A stretch of 64,000 bases of DNA from Hyphomicrobium sp. 12-62-95. Its GTDB lineage: Bacteria > Pseudomonadota > Alphaproteobacteria > Rhizobiales > Hyphomicrobiaceae. Position 1 is the first letter of the stretch. Every line of letters starts with the position of its first letter. The notes beneath the pieces are model-generated. The model made no database searches, was not told the origin of the DNA, and saw only the letters and a list, made by a program, of their open reading frames with translations. The DNA is taken from the NCBI GenBank assembly GCA_002279935.1, contig NCCZ01000004.1:248001-312000 (forward strand). Direction: 5' to 3'. The translations under genes were made by a program, and so were the position numbers. Below are positions 1 through 8,337 of the stretch, in pieces.

Positions 1-35
1 TGTTCCCAACACACGCCCTCAAGGAGCATCCCCCC

Positions 36-67
36 AAAAAAAAGACCCGCGCCAGCCGGCGCGGGTC
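36..67 (-). terminator. Rho-independent terminator of the TadG-like gene
   Basis: A perfect 10-bp GC-rich inverted repeat (44-53 with 58-67, loop AGCC) is flanked on its left by eight A residues at 36-43. Read on the minus strand this is a stem followed by a run of eight U. It begins 26 bp beyond the stop of the minus-strand gene ending at 94. Confidence 0.9.
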
Positions 68-93
68 GATCTGCTTGGATGGAACGATTGAAC

Positions 94-1368
94 CTACTGT
101 GTCAGGCGCAGGCCGTTGAGCGTCCGCGCAATTTTCAGAAAGGCACTCCGAAGGGCCTCGGCGTCGTCAGCTTCATGGAATTGTCCTCCTGCTTGCTCGG
201 CGCAGGTCCGCAGCAAAGTCTTGGCCGAAGCCGGCGCTTCGAAGGCTACCGTGTGAACCTGCATGCCTTTCTCGCGATAGGCGTTGCAGATGGCCAGAGC
301 CTGTACGCTCGACCGGTCGTTGTCGTAAGACATGTTGAAAATGCCATCCGTCATGAGGATAACGGCCTTCGTTGTCTTACCGTCATTATAGGCGACGGCC
401 TCGCTTGCATCCGGCCACAGCTCATTGAAGTTGGGCGACACGAGATTCCAAGCCCACTGCGCACCGATATGACCGGCCGTTGAACCAATCGCCGTCAAAT
501 TGGCAATGGCAGCCATCAGGGTCCCCTTGTCGGCCGTCAGCGGCACAATTTCGGCCTCGGGACAGAAATAGCCCTGAAAGCCTTCAGTCGGGTCGATATC
601 GCGAAAGCGTCCCGCTCCCCGATAGGTCCCACCCATCGAAAGCGATGCATCGGTGTAGGCGTTAATTCCCGACCGTTCCCGGACGCAACCATCGCCGCTC
701 GTGCCACCTGAGGCCGTGCCGGCATAAGTGCCGAGCTGGATCGAAGCCGAATACGGCGCCAGTCCAATCCGAACCTTGTTCGGACGGTCGCCCTCCGCCA
801 GCAGCGTCTCGATGAGATCATTGGCGGCAGCCTTCAAGGCATCGAGCTTGCGCGCACTGGCGCATGGCTGACGCGAGCCGCGATCGCACATGGAACCCGT
901 CACATCGAGCGCGATCCCAAGTTCCAGATCGCCAGCCTCGAATGTGGTGCTCGTGTCGGTGACAGTGTTGACCTGCTCATATCCGGCAACACGCATGAAG
1001 GTCATCGGCACCGATGCATTGACCTGCACCGCAATCGTGCTCGTCGCACGGTTTGGAGTGATCGTGACGCCACTGACGTCAGCGAATTTCGTTGTGCCGT
1101 TCTTCAGATTTTCAGTGAAGTAGCGCAGCCCGATTTCGGAGATTTCGGCATCCGACATCCCGCCGTCCATCAACGCGCGCCCGGCGGCCAGAGCGGCCGC
1201 ATCGGCCGCAGCAGCGATCTCCTGCTTCGCATGCGCGGAGCGGGAGTAGTCCACGGCGATGCCGACGCACATCACAAGCACGAGAAAAAAGAGGCCGAAG
1301 ATCACCGCAACGGTCCCGCGGTCGTCGCGGGCGAAATCCGAAGCGAAACGCTGGATCTGGCTGTGCAT
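94..1368 (-). CDS. TadE/TadG-like pilus assembly protein with von Willebrand A domain
   Basis: This 424-residue protein resembles TadG-type pseudopilin-like proteins of Tad/Flp pilus systems. It has one N-terminal membrane segment at about residues 19-40, preceded by a short basic-acidic leader and followed by an Ala-rich helix with the AAADAAALAAGR pattern typical of TadG. The C-terminal two thirds is a von Willebrand A domain whose metal site is DVTGSM at 155-160, a variant of the usual DxSxS. The start has AGGAG about 8 bases upstream. A strong terminator follows, and no other tad genes are present here, so it is a stand-alone copy. The product probably sits in the inner membrane with its vWA domain in the periplasm; a role in surface adhesion is inference. 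Confidence 0.8.
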   Translation of the reverse strand: MHSQIQRFASDFARDDRGTVAVIFGLFFLVLVMCVGIAVDYSRSAHAKQEIAAAADAAALAAGRALMDGGMSDAEISEIGLRYFTENLKNGTTKFADVSGVTITPNRATSTIAVQVNASVPMTFMRVAGYEQVNTVTDTSTTFEAGDLELGIALDVTGSMCDRGSRQPCASARKLDALKAAANDLIETLLAEGDRPNKVRIGLAPYSASIQLGTYAGTASGGTSGDGCVRERSGINAYTDASLSMGGTYRGAGRFRDIDPTEGFQGYFCPEAEIVPLTADKGTLMAAIANLTAIGSTAGHIGAQWAWNLVSPNFNELWPDASEAVAYNDGKTTKAVILMTDGIFNMSYDNDRSSVQALAICNAYREKGMQVHTVAFEAPASAKTLLRTCAEQAGGQFHEADDAEALRSAFLKIARTLNGLRLTQ

Positions 1369-1661
1369 TGTGTCTCTCCTTGAAACAACCCCGCAGGGTT
1401 CGGATCAACAGGAGCAATCGCGGTGCCGCGTCGCCGGACCGGGCCGCCAGCGGCCCTCGATCCCGATGAGGTGGTTGAAAAAGTCTTAAAGCCCGTCCCG
1501 CGACTTTGTACAAATTCGAGCAAAAACAGTCTGTGACTATTAACGAATGGCGGGCTGGCATGGTTTCCACCCCAAGGCCGACCGCCCATCAGTGCGATAC
1601 CAGGAGTGTCATTCCCTGCTCCTGTTCCGCTCTGGAACGCCGCGCTGGTCCCAGCCGTCGC
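1369..1661. other. Intergenic region, no gene seen
   Basis: The 293 bp between two minus-strand genes hold no convincing open frame. The part next to 1369 carries the ribosome-binding site and presumably the promoter of the TadG-like gene, in the AT-richer stretch around 1475-1555. No strong -35/-10 pair was identified. Confidence 0.4.
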
Positions 1662-1886
1662 TTAGAAGTCAGAAATAATCCCGTCTTTCTCCCAGTCGCC
1701 GTAGCGCACCGGGTCCGGCCCGTCCCGCCCGCCAACTTCGGCTGGCGCCTTAGCCGCCCGCGCCGCCTCCCGCAGCCGCCGCCGCTCCTCTGCCTCCGCC
1801 AAAGCCCGCTTGGCCGCCTCCGTTAAGGGCCGGGTGGGTTCAGGCGCACCATCGGCCGGCGCTGGTTTGTCGGAGGTCTCTGTCAT
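1662..1886 (-). CDS. DUF1674 protein (SdhAF4-like succinate dehydrogenase assembly factor)
   Basis: A 74-residue protein with a charged, Ala/Arg-rich middle helix and a conserved C-terminus ([26 protein letters not shown], ending exactly there) that defines DUF1674. This family includes eukaryotic SDHAF4, which binds flavinylated SdhA during assembly of succinate dehydrogenase; that role is known for the eukaryotic members and inferred here. The ATG at 1886 was chosen because an upstream in-frame start would add 38 residues that do not look like the family. It lies divergently beside htpX, a pairing I recall from many rhizobial genomes. Confidence 0.8.
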   Translation of the reverse strand: MTETSDKPAPADGAPEPTRPLTEAAKRALAEAEERRRLREAARAAKAPAEVGGRDGPDPVRYGDWEKDGIISDF

Positions 1887-2062
1887 CGGGTCTACGGTCC
1901 TTTGGGCTCCCAGGCGGACGGCAACATCCTGCATCCGGTCACACACGGAGCGTCTGGTTGTCGCCCACAACACTTCCCATATACCATCAGCTGCTGGCAA
2001 CGGATGCCAGCGGGCGGCGTTGTGCCGCCGCCGAGTTTTGCCAACCGGGAGCCTGTCCCAAG

Positions 2063-3046
2063 ATGCCGATGAACTACGCCAAGACGGGTCTGTTGTTGAT
2101 TGTCCTGACGGGTATATTCGTCGCCATGGGCGCGCTCGTCGGCGGCCAGACGGGTCTTGTCATCGCCTTCATCGTGGCGCTCGGCATGAACGCCGTCAGC
2201 CTCTGGAAGTCCGACACGATGGTCCTGCGCATGTTCAAGGCCCAGGAGGTCGATGACCGCTCCGCCCCGGGATACGTCGGCCTCGTCCGCCAGTTGGCCG
2301 AAAAAGCCGAACTGCCCATGCCGCGCGTTTATGTCCTCAATAACCCGCAGCCGAACGCCTTCGCCACCGGCCGCAGCCCCACACGCGCTGCCGTCGCCGC
2401 TTCCACCGGGCTGCTCGATACTCTCTCGCGTGAGGAACTGGCTGGCGTCATCGCCCACGAACTCGCCCACATCAAAAACCGCGACACGCTCACCATGGGC
2501 ATCGCCGCCACCATCGGTGGCGCGATATCCATGTTCGCCCAATACCTGCAACTCGGCATGTTGTTCGGCGGCAACCGCGACAACGGCGGCGGGCCCGGCT
2601 TCCTGGCCAGCATCGTCGCCATGCTCATCGCACCCTTTGCAGCGATGCTCGTACAAATGGCCATCAGCCGCTCGCGCGAATACCAAGCCGACCGCATGGG
2701 TGCCCTCATCTGTGGCAATCCCATGTGGCTCGCCTCAGCACTGGTGAAAATTCACAACGCGGTCCAGCGCACGCCAAACATGCAGGCCGAGCGCATTCCG
2801 GCCGCCGCCCATGTCTTCATCATCAATCCTCTCACGGGCCACGGCGTCGATAACCTGTTCTCGACCCACCCCAACGTTGAGAACCGCATTCGCGCTCTCA
2901 AGGAACTGGCCGTCGAAATGGGCCAACTGCCCAACACGCTGGAGACGGACTTCGCGGGCGGCGACGCCGGTTACGGTGGCCCCGCCGACCAGCCAGCTGC
3001 CGGCCCGTGGTCGGGCCGCGGACGCTCCGGCGGCCCATGGGGCTGA
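2063..3046 (+). CDS. htpX: Membrane zinc metalloprotease HtpX
   Basis: A 327-residue M48-family protease that degrades misfolded membrane proteins together with FtsH. Two N-terminal membrane segments (about residues 8-26 and 30-47) precede the zinc site HELAH at 132-136. Further hydrophobic segments at about 145-165 and 177-200 and the third-ligand region SREYQAD follow. The tail is Gly/Pro-rich (GGYGGPADQ...), as in alphaproteobacterial homologues. The start at 2063 has GGGAG about 11 bases upstream; an ATG at 2069 is also possible. rsmB follows after 61 bp. Heat-shock or Cpx-like control cannot be judged from this sequence. Confidence 0.95.
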   Translation: MPMNYAKTGLLLIVLTGIFVAMGALVGGQTGLVIAFIVALGMNAVSLWKSDTMVLRMFKAQEVDDRSAPGYVGLVRQLAEKAELPMPRVYVLNNPQPNAFATGRSPTRAAVAASTGLLDTLSREELAGVIAHELAHIKNRDTLTMGIAATIGGAISMFAQYLQLGMLFGGNRDNGGGPGFLASIVAMLIAPFAAMLVQMAISRSREYQADRMGALICGNPMWLASALVKIHNAVQRTPNMQAERIPAAAHVFIINPLTGHGVDNLFSTHPNVENRIRALKELAVEMGQLPNTLETDFAGGDAGYGGPADQPAAGPWSGRGRSGGPWG

Positions 3047-3107
3047 AGTTTAAACTGTGCCGCATGGCGCCATTGACCGGGCCGCGTTGGCACCGTAGCG
3101 ATGGCGG

Positions 3108-4559
3108 ATGAAACCCACTCGCCCGCCGCGTGACGGCACAGCGCCGTCCCGGCCACCCAGGTCGTCTGGCCCAACCTCAACAGGTGGCCCCACGAAGAAA
3201 CGCGGCCCCTTCAAGCCAACGCCGAAATCCGCGGAAAACTTCCCCGCTGGATTCGAAGCCCGCCAAGCAGCAGTCGAAACGCTGTGGCGCGTCATGAAAC
3301 GCGGCACCTTTTTCGAGGAAGCCTTCGCCGAGGCATTCCAGAAACCCGAACGCGCCAAAATCGAGCCGCGCGACCGCGCCTTTGCCCGCCTCCTGGTCAC
3401 CACGGTCCTGCGCCGTCATGGCGAACTCACACACGTGATCAATACCCACCTACAAAAGCCGCTGCCCGAGCCACAAGGCTGGGTCTGGCAAATCCTGCTC
3501 GCGGGCGCGGCGCAGTTGCTCGTCCTCGACACGCCGCCGCACGCCGCCATCGGCCTAGCCGTCGACCAATGCAAGGCCGATCCCAACGCGCGCCGCTTCG
3601 ATAAACTGGTCAACGCCGTGCTCCGCCGCGTCTCCGACAACGGCCGCGCCGCACTCGCCGATCTCGACGCCGTCGCGCTGAATGTCCCGCCGTGGCTGCT
3701 CGCCGGCTGGGAGAAAACATACGGCCCCGATCTCGCGCGCCGCATCGCCGCCTCCTCCCTCGAAGAACCCCCGCTCGACGTCACCGTTAAAGGCGATGCG
3801 GCCGAATGGGCCGCAAAACTCCAGGGCGTCGCCTTGCCGACCGGCACGGTGCGCATTCTCCAGGCCGGCCGCATTCCCGACCTTCCCGGTTTCGACGATG
3901 GCTTCTGGTGGGTGCAAGACGCTGCCGCCGCTCTGCCCGTCCATCTGCTGAACGCCAAACCCGGCCAGCGCGTCGCCGACCTGTGCGCGGCCCCAGGCGG
4001 CAAGACCGCCGAACTGGTCAACGCTGGCGCGCACGTGACCGCCGTCGACATTTCCGCCGCCCGCCTGCGCCGCGTCAAAGACAATCTCGACCGGCTCCAC
4101 TTCACCGCCGACTGCGTCACCGCCGACGTTCTAACCTGGGCACCCGCAGCCCCGTTCGATGCCGTTCTCCTCGATGCGCCGTGCTCGGCGACAGGCACCA
4201 TCCGCCGTCATCCCGATATCCTTCACGTTCGCCAGACCCGGGGCTTCGAAAAGCTCACCGGCCTGCAAGGCCAGTTGCTGGAACGCGCCGCCACGTTCGT
4301 GCGTCCCGGCGGCATCCTGGTCTATTGCTCATGCTCGCTGGAACCGGAAGAAGGCGAACATCAGATCGCCCGCTTCCTCGCAACGCATGCGAACTTCGAA
4401 CGCGTCCCCGTCACCGCCGCCGAAATCGGCGGATTGTCTGATGCAATCACCAGCGATGGCGACCTGCGCACGCTGCCCTCCCACAGGTTCCCAGGCCACG
4501 AAAGTGGCTCTGGTCTCGATGGCTTCTTCGCCTCCAGGCTTCGCCGCCGCGACACCTGA
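3108..4559 (+). CDS. rsmB: 16S rRNA m5C967 methyltransferase RsmB
   Basis: This 483-residue enzyme transfers a methyl group from SAM to C5 of a cytosine in 16S rRNA. A basic, Pro-rich N-terminal extension of about 45 residues precedes a NusB-like RNA-binding domain (about 50-190) and a Rossmann methyltransferase domain. The SAM-binding motif LCAAPGGK is at 292-299. The catalytic motif is DAPCSATG at 356-363, and the second conserved cysteine lies in YCSCS at 406-410. Both cysteines typical of RNA m5C methyltransferases are present. The start codon is less certain because no strong ribosome-binding site precedes 3108. It lies between htpX and a heparinase-like gene, the usual rhizobial order. 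Confidence 0.93.
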   Translation: MKPTRPPRDGTAPSRPPRSSGPTSTGGPTKKRGPFKPTPKSAENFPAGFEARQAAVETLWRVMKRGTFFEEAFAEAFQKPERAKIEPRDRAFARLLVTTVLRRHGELTHVINTHLQKPLPEPQGWVWQILLAGAAQLLVLDTPPHAAIGLAVDQCKADPNARRFDKLVNAVLRRVSDNGRAALADLDAVALNVPPWLLAGWEKTYGPDLARRIAASSLEEPPLDVTVKGDAAEWAAKLQGVALPTGTVRILQAGRIPDLPGFDDGFWWVQDAAAALPVHLLNAKPGQRVADLCAAPGGKTAELVNAGAHVTAVDISAARLRRVKDNLDRLHFTADCVTADVLTWAPAAPFDAVLLDAPCSATGTIRRHPDILHVRQTRGFEKLTGLQGQLLERAATFVRPGGILVYCSCSLEPEEGEHQIARFLATHANFERVPVTAAEIGGLSDAITSDGDLRTLPSHRFPGHESGSGLDGFFASRLRRRDT

Positions 4560-4691
4560 GCCCGTTCGCGGTCTACACACAACTTGATCACCCGCTCTGC
4601 CTTGTCAGCGGCGGATCGCTAGGCTACCGACGCGGATGAAGGACCTCGATATTCTGGTCCGTCAGGTCACGAGTGTGGAGGCAATCGGCCG

Positions 4692-6389
4692 ATGGCAGCT
4701 CTCAGTCTGGCCGAAAAATCGCGGATCGCATTCATTGCTGCCAAGCGCTCTCAACGCGCCTCGATGGCACGCCTGCAGTTCTCACCTCTTTTGCGGTGGC
4801 GCTTCGGATCCGCCAGCCTCGGCAACCTTCTCATCGTTCCGCAAACGCTGCGCAGCGCCGATCCAAGCTTCTGGCCTGAACTCAAATTGGGCCACATGGG
4901 CCTCGCCGGAACGGGTGTTGACCTGCGCGGCCATTCGCCGTTTGAGCTCCGCCCGCCCAACGACGGCTGGGAACGCGCCCTGCACGGCTTTGGCTGGTTG
5001 CGCCATCTCGAAGCCTCCGGAGACTTCGAAGCCCGGGATCTAGCGCGCAGCCTCACCGTCGAATGGACGCTCCGCCAGCGTGGTGTGGGATTGGCGTGGG
5101 AGCCGGCCGTGCTCGGCCGCCGCATTATCTCCTGGCTCAATCACGCTAACTTCCTTCTCGACGACGCCAGCGTCGAAACCTACGACGCCATCACAACCAG
5201 CCTTGGCGCGCAGATTGTTCGCCTCGCCGCCAGCTGGCGCGATGGTCCCGATGGCTATCCCCGGCTGCTCGCGCTCACAGGTCTCGTGCTCGCCAACATT
5301 TGCGTTGCCGGCCACGACCGGCATCTCGACGAGATCGAAAAAACATTCGCGGCCGAAATCGACCGCCAACTTTTGGACGACGGCGGGCACGTCAGCCGCA
5401 ACCCCGCCATTCTCGTCGAAATTCTGCTCGATCTGTTGCCGACGCGGCAGTGCTTCGCCGCCCGGGGTCGCAAACCCCCACCCGCCTTACTGCAGGCGCT
5501 CGCCTCGTCCGTTGCATTTCTCCGCTACATGCGCTTGGGCGATGGCCGCCTCGCCCGCTTCAATGGAGTCTCGGTTGCCTCTCCTGCTGGCTTGGCCACC
5601 GTCCTGGCCTATGACGATCTTTTTGCGACCCCGCTCGCCGCCGCGCGCGAGTCTGGCTATGTCCATCTCGCCTGCGGCGCCACGACGCTCATCGCCGACG
5701 CTGGCCCCGCCCCGCCGTTCGAATTCGCAGCCGATTCCCATGCCGGCTGCCTCTCGTTTGAATTGAGCGCCGGCCCGCGTCTCATCTTCGTCAACGGCGG
5801 TGCGCCCGCCGCCGCCGACCATGAGTGGCGCCCACAAGCCCGTGCCACCGCATCCCACAACACGCTCGTCGTCAATGAAACGTCGTCTGCCAAACTCGTC
5901 CGACACAAGGGTCTCGAAGCGCTCATCGGCGGTGCACCCATTCGCGGTCCTCAAACCGTGACCAGCAAGGTCGAAGAGCGGAACGGCGATCTTGTTTGGA
6001 CCGCATCGCATGATGGTTATCTCGGCCGCTCCGGCCTAATCCATCATCGCGAGATCACACTTAGCGCATCGGGCTCCGGCATCCGCGCTGTCGACCGCCT
6101 AACCGGCGCCGAGACGGCGCTGCGTCTCAAGTCCGATCTTCCATTTGCGATCCACGTCCATCTCCACCCCGAAATCACCTGCCGCCGCGGAACGCGACCC
6201 GGCACAGCCGAAATCATCACGCCCGAAGGCCAAGTCTGGTTCTTTTCCGCAGAAGGTGCCGAACTCAATATTGAAGAGGGTGTCTATTTCGCCGACAGCT
6301 CCGGTCCCCGCCGCGCGCTGCAATTCGTACTGCGCGGGGCGACGTTCGGCGATACGACCGTCTCATGGAAGGCTGAAATCAGGGCCTGA
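4692..6389 (+). CDS. Heparinase II/III family protein
   Basis: A 565-residue protein with the two-part architecture of heparinase II/III-like lyases: an alpha-helical toroid in the first half and a beta-sandwich in the second, with an HNTLVV-type motif near residue 395 (DNA about 5855-5880). No signal peptide is apparent, so a cytoplasmic location is likely, which is odd for a polysaccharide lyase. The start has GGAGG about 10 bases upstream. In rhizobia a member of this family sits between rsmB and purH just as here. The substrate is unknown, and I would not call it a heparin-degrading enzyme. Family assignment is fairly secure, function is not. Confidence 0.8.
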   Translation: MAALSLAEKSRIAFIAAKRSQRASMARLQFSPLLRWRFGSASLGNLLIVPQTLRSADPSFWPELKLGHMGLAGTGVDLRGHSPFELRPPNDGWERALHGFGWLRHLEASGDFEARDLARSLTVEWTLRQRGVGLAWEPAVLGRRIISWLNHANFLLDDASVETYDAITTSLGAQIVRLAASWRDGPDGYPRLLALTGLVLANICVAGHDRHLDEIEKTFAAEIDRQLLDDGGHVSRNPAILVEILLDLLPTRQCFAARGRKPPPALLQALASSVAFLRYMRLGDGRLARFNGVSVASPAGLATVLAYDDLFATPLAAARESGYVHLACGATTLIADAGPAPPFEFAADSHAGCLSFELSAGPRLIFVNGGAPAAADHEWRPQARATASHNTLVVNETSSAKLVRHKGLEALIGGAPIRGPQTVTSKVEERNGDLVWTASHDGYLGRSGLIHHREITLSASGSGIRAVDRLTGAETALRLKSDLPFAIHVHLHPEITCRRGTRPGTAEIITPEGQVWFFSAEGAELNIEEGVYFADSSGPRRALQFVLRGATFGDTTVSWKAEIRA

Positions 6390-6491
6390 TCGGCCCGCAG
6401 ACGGCGCGCGCGCCCCGTGACTCTGTGGCCTGCGGCACGCTAGGCCCTCTTCATGCTAAGGCCCGGCGCAAAGACCCGAAAGGACACCATC

Positions 6492-8078
6492 GTGACGACC
6501 GACACGCTTCCCCTCCGCCGCGCTCTGATCTCCGTCTCCGACAAGACCGGCCTCATCGATTTAGCGCGCGATTTATCGGCCGCCGGCATCGAGCTTCTCT
6601 CAACCGGGGGCACCGCATCGGCCCTCAAGGCTGCTGGCCTCAACGTCATTGACGTCTCGGAGCACACCGGCTTTCCCGAAATGATGGACGGCCGTCTGAA
6701 GACGCTCCATCCGAAAGTCCACGGCGGCCTGCTCGCCGTGCGCGGCAACGCTGAGCATGAGCAGTCTGCCAAAACCCACGGCATCGCACCCATCGATCTC
6801 CTCGTCGTCAATCTCTATCCCTTTGAGGATACGCTCGCCAAAGGCGGCACCTACGACGCGTGCGTCGAAAATATCGACATCGGCGGCCCCGCCATGATCC
6901 GCGCCGCCGCCAAGAACCACGCCGGCGTCACGGTCATCGTCGATCCCGCCGACTACGAAGCCCTGCGCGCCGAACTGCAATCGACGAAAGGCGGCACCAC
7001 GTTAGCCTTTCGCAAGGCGATGGCTGCCCGCGCGCTCGCCCGTACCGCCGCCTATGATGGCGCCATCTCCAACTGGCTGACGGCAAACCCGGATACCGCC
7101 GGCCGCCCTGCCAACGCGTTCCCACAAAGCTACACCGTGCAACTCACCAAAGCGCTCGATCTGCGCTACGGAGAAAACCCGCACCAATCGGCAGCATTCT
7201 ATCGCGAGATCGGCGCACCCGAAGGCAGCGTCGCCACCGCCCGCCAATTGGGCGGCAAAGAACTGTCCTACAACAACATCGCCGATACCGACGCGGCACT
7301 CGAATGCGTGAAAGAGTTCGATCCAGCGCAAGCGGCGTGCGTCATCGTCAAGCACGCCAATCCCTGCGGCGTCGCGGTGGCCAACACCATCAAGGATGCC
7401 TACGAGCTCGCCTACATGACCGATTCGGAATCGGCCTTCGGCGGCATCATCGCCTTCAATCAACCGATAGACGCAGAGACTGCCGAAGCCATCGTCGCGC
7501 GCCAATTCGTCGAAGTCATCGTTGCCCCCGGCGCGTCACCCGAAGCCATCGAAGCCGTCGCCAAAAAGAAAAACGTCCGCCTCCTTGTCACCGGCGCATG
7601 GTCCACAACATCGGGCGCGCGCCGCGACTACAAGAAAGTCAACGGCGGCCTCCTCGTGCAGGATGCCGACCTCGGCCTCACCGAAAAGCTCCACGTGGTC
7701 ACCAAGCGCCAGCCCACACCATCCGAACTCGCCGACATGGTCTTCGCCATGAAGGTCGCCAAATTCGTCAAATCGAATGCAGTCGTTTATGCACGCGGCC
7801 TCGCCACCATCGGTATCGGCGCCGGCCAGATGAGCCGCGTGAACTCCACCCGCATCGCCGTCGAAAAAGCCAAGCAGGCTGGCCTTGAAACCACCGGCTC
7901 CGTCGTCGCCTCTGACGCCTTCTTCCCCTTCGCGGATGGCCTCATCACAGCCGCCGAAGCCGGCGCCACGGCCTTCATCCAGCCCGGCGGCTCAATGCGC
8001 GACGACGAGGTCATCAAAGCCGCCGACGCGCGCAACCTCGCCATGGTCTTCACCGGCATGCGCCACTTCCGCCACTGA
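6492..8078 (+). CDS. purH: Bifunctional AICAR transformylase / IMP cyclohydrolase PurH
   Basis: PurH carries out the last two steps of de novo IMP synthesis: formylation of AICAR and ring closure of FAICAR. The IMP cyclohydrolase (MGS-like) domain covers about residues 1-150, with [13 protein letters not shown] at about 67-79. The transformylase domain follows, with a Lys-His pair near 287-288 in VKHANPCG. The GTG at 6492 is preferred over an in-frame ATG at 6453 because AAAGGA lies 8 bases before it and the resulting 528 residues match the family length. Repeats follow within 25 bp of the stop and may act as terminators or mRNA stabilisers. Confidence 0.95.
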   Translation: MTTDTLPLRRALISVSDKTGLIDLARDLSAAGIELLSTGGTASALKAAGLNVIDVSEHTGFPEMMDGRLKTLHPKVHGGLLAVRGNAEHEQSAKTHGIAPIDLLVVNLYPFEDTLAKGGTYDACVENIDIGGPAMIRAAAKNHAGVTVIVDPADYEALRAELQSTKGGTTLAFRKAMAARALARTAAYDGAISNWLTANPDTAGRPANAFPQSYTVQLTKALDLRYGENPHQSAAFYREIGAPEGSVATARQLGGKELSYNNIADTDAALECVKEFDPAQAACVIVKHANPCGVAVANTIKDAYELAYMTDSESAFGGIIAFNQPIDAETAEAIVARQFVEVIVAPGASPEAIEAVAKKKNVRLLVTGAWSTTSGARRDYKKVNGGLLVQDADLGLTEKLHVVTKRQPTPSELADMVFAMKVAKFVKSNAVVYARGLATIGIGAGQMSRVNSTRIAVEKAKQAGLETTGSVVASDAFFPFADGLITAAEAGATAFIQPGGSMRDDEVIKAADARNLAMVFTGMRHFRH

Positions 8079-8098
8079 TCGAACAGAGCAACACACAT

Positions 8099-8166
8099 CC
8101 CCTCTCCCCGTCCTTACGGGGAGAGGGCTAGGCCTGCCCCGGCGAAGGCCGGGGGTGAGGGGCAGC
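8099..8166 (+). repeat. REP-like palindromic repeat, copy 1, interrupted by a second repeat
   Basis: An 11-bp stem (8100-8110 with 8117-8127, loop TCCTTA) is followed by the tail seen in the other two copies (CTAGG ... GTGAGGGGCAGC). The tail is split by about 20 bp (8133-8153) that match a different palindrome found again at 8240-8261. The repeat lies 21 bp downstream of purH, pointing the same way as the gene. Confidence 0.85.
8133..8154 (+). repeat. Short GC palindrome (CCCCGGC-GAAG-GCCGGGG), nested copy
   Basis: A 7-bp perfect stem (8137-8143 with 8148-8154) closes a GAAG loop. The same 22-base unit beginning CCTGCCCCGG recurs at 8240-8261. This copy sits inside the tail of the REP-like repeat at 8099-8166, which suggests it was inserted there. 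Confidence 0.8.
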
Positions 8167-8239
8167 ATTCCCAAGAGTGCGTGAGTGGCAGCATCAGTAC
8201 CCGAAGAAACGCCTCTCCACAGGTGTCATCTCGGGCTCG

Positions 8240-8261
8240 CCTGCCCCGGCGAAGGCCGGGG
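8240..8261 (+). repeat. Short GC palindrome (CCCCGGC-GAAG-GCCGGGG), second copy
   Basis: This unit is identical over 22 bases to 8133-8154, with a 7-bp stem at 8244-8250 and 8255-8261. It lies in the spacer between the convergent purH and mutS genes and could contribute to bidirectional termination, although no T-tract follows. Confidence 0.8.
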
Positions 8262-8337
8262 TGCCCGGGACCCATCGTTCATCAGACTTCGGCGTCTCAA
8301 TACATGCGCGGACGGGCAGCAACCCGCTTCAGTCTCG

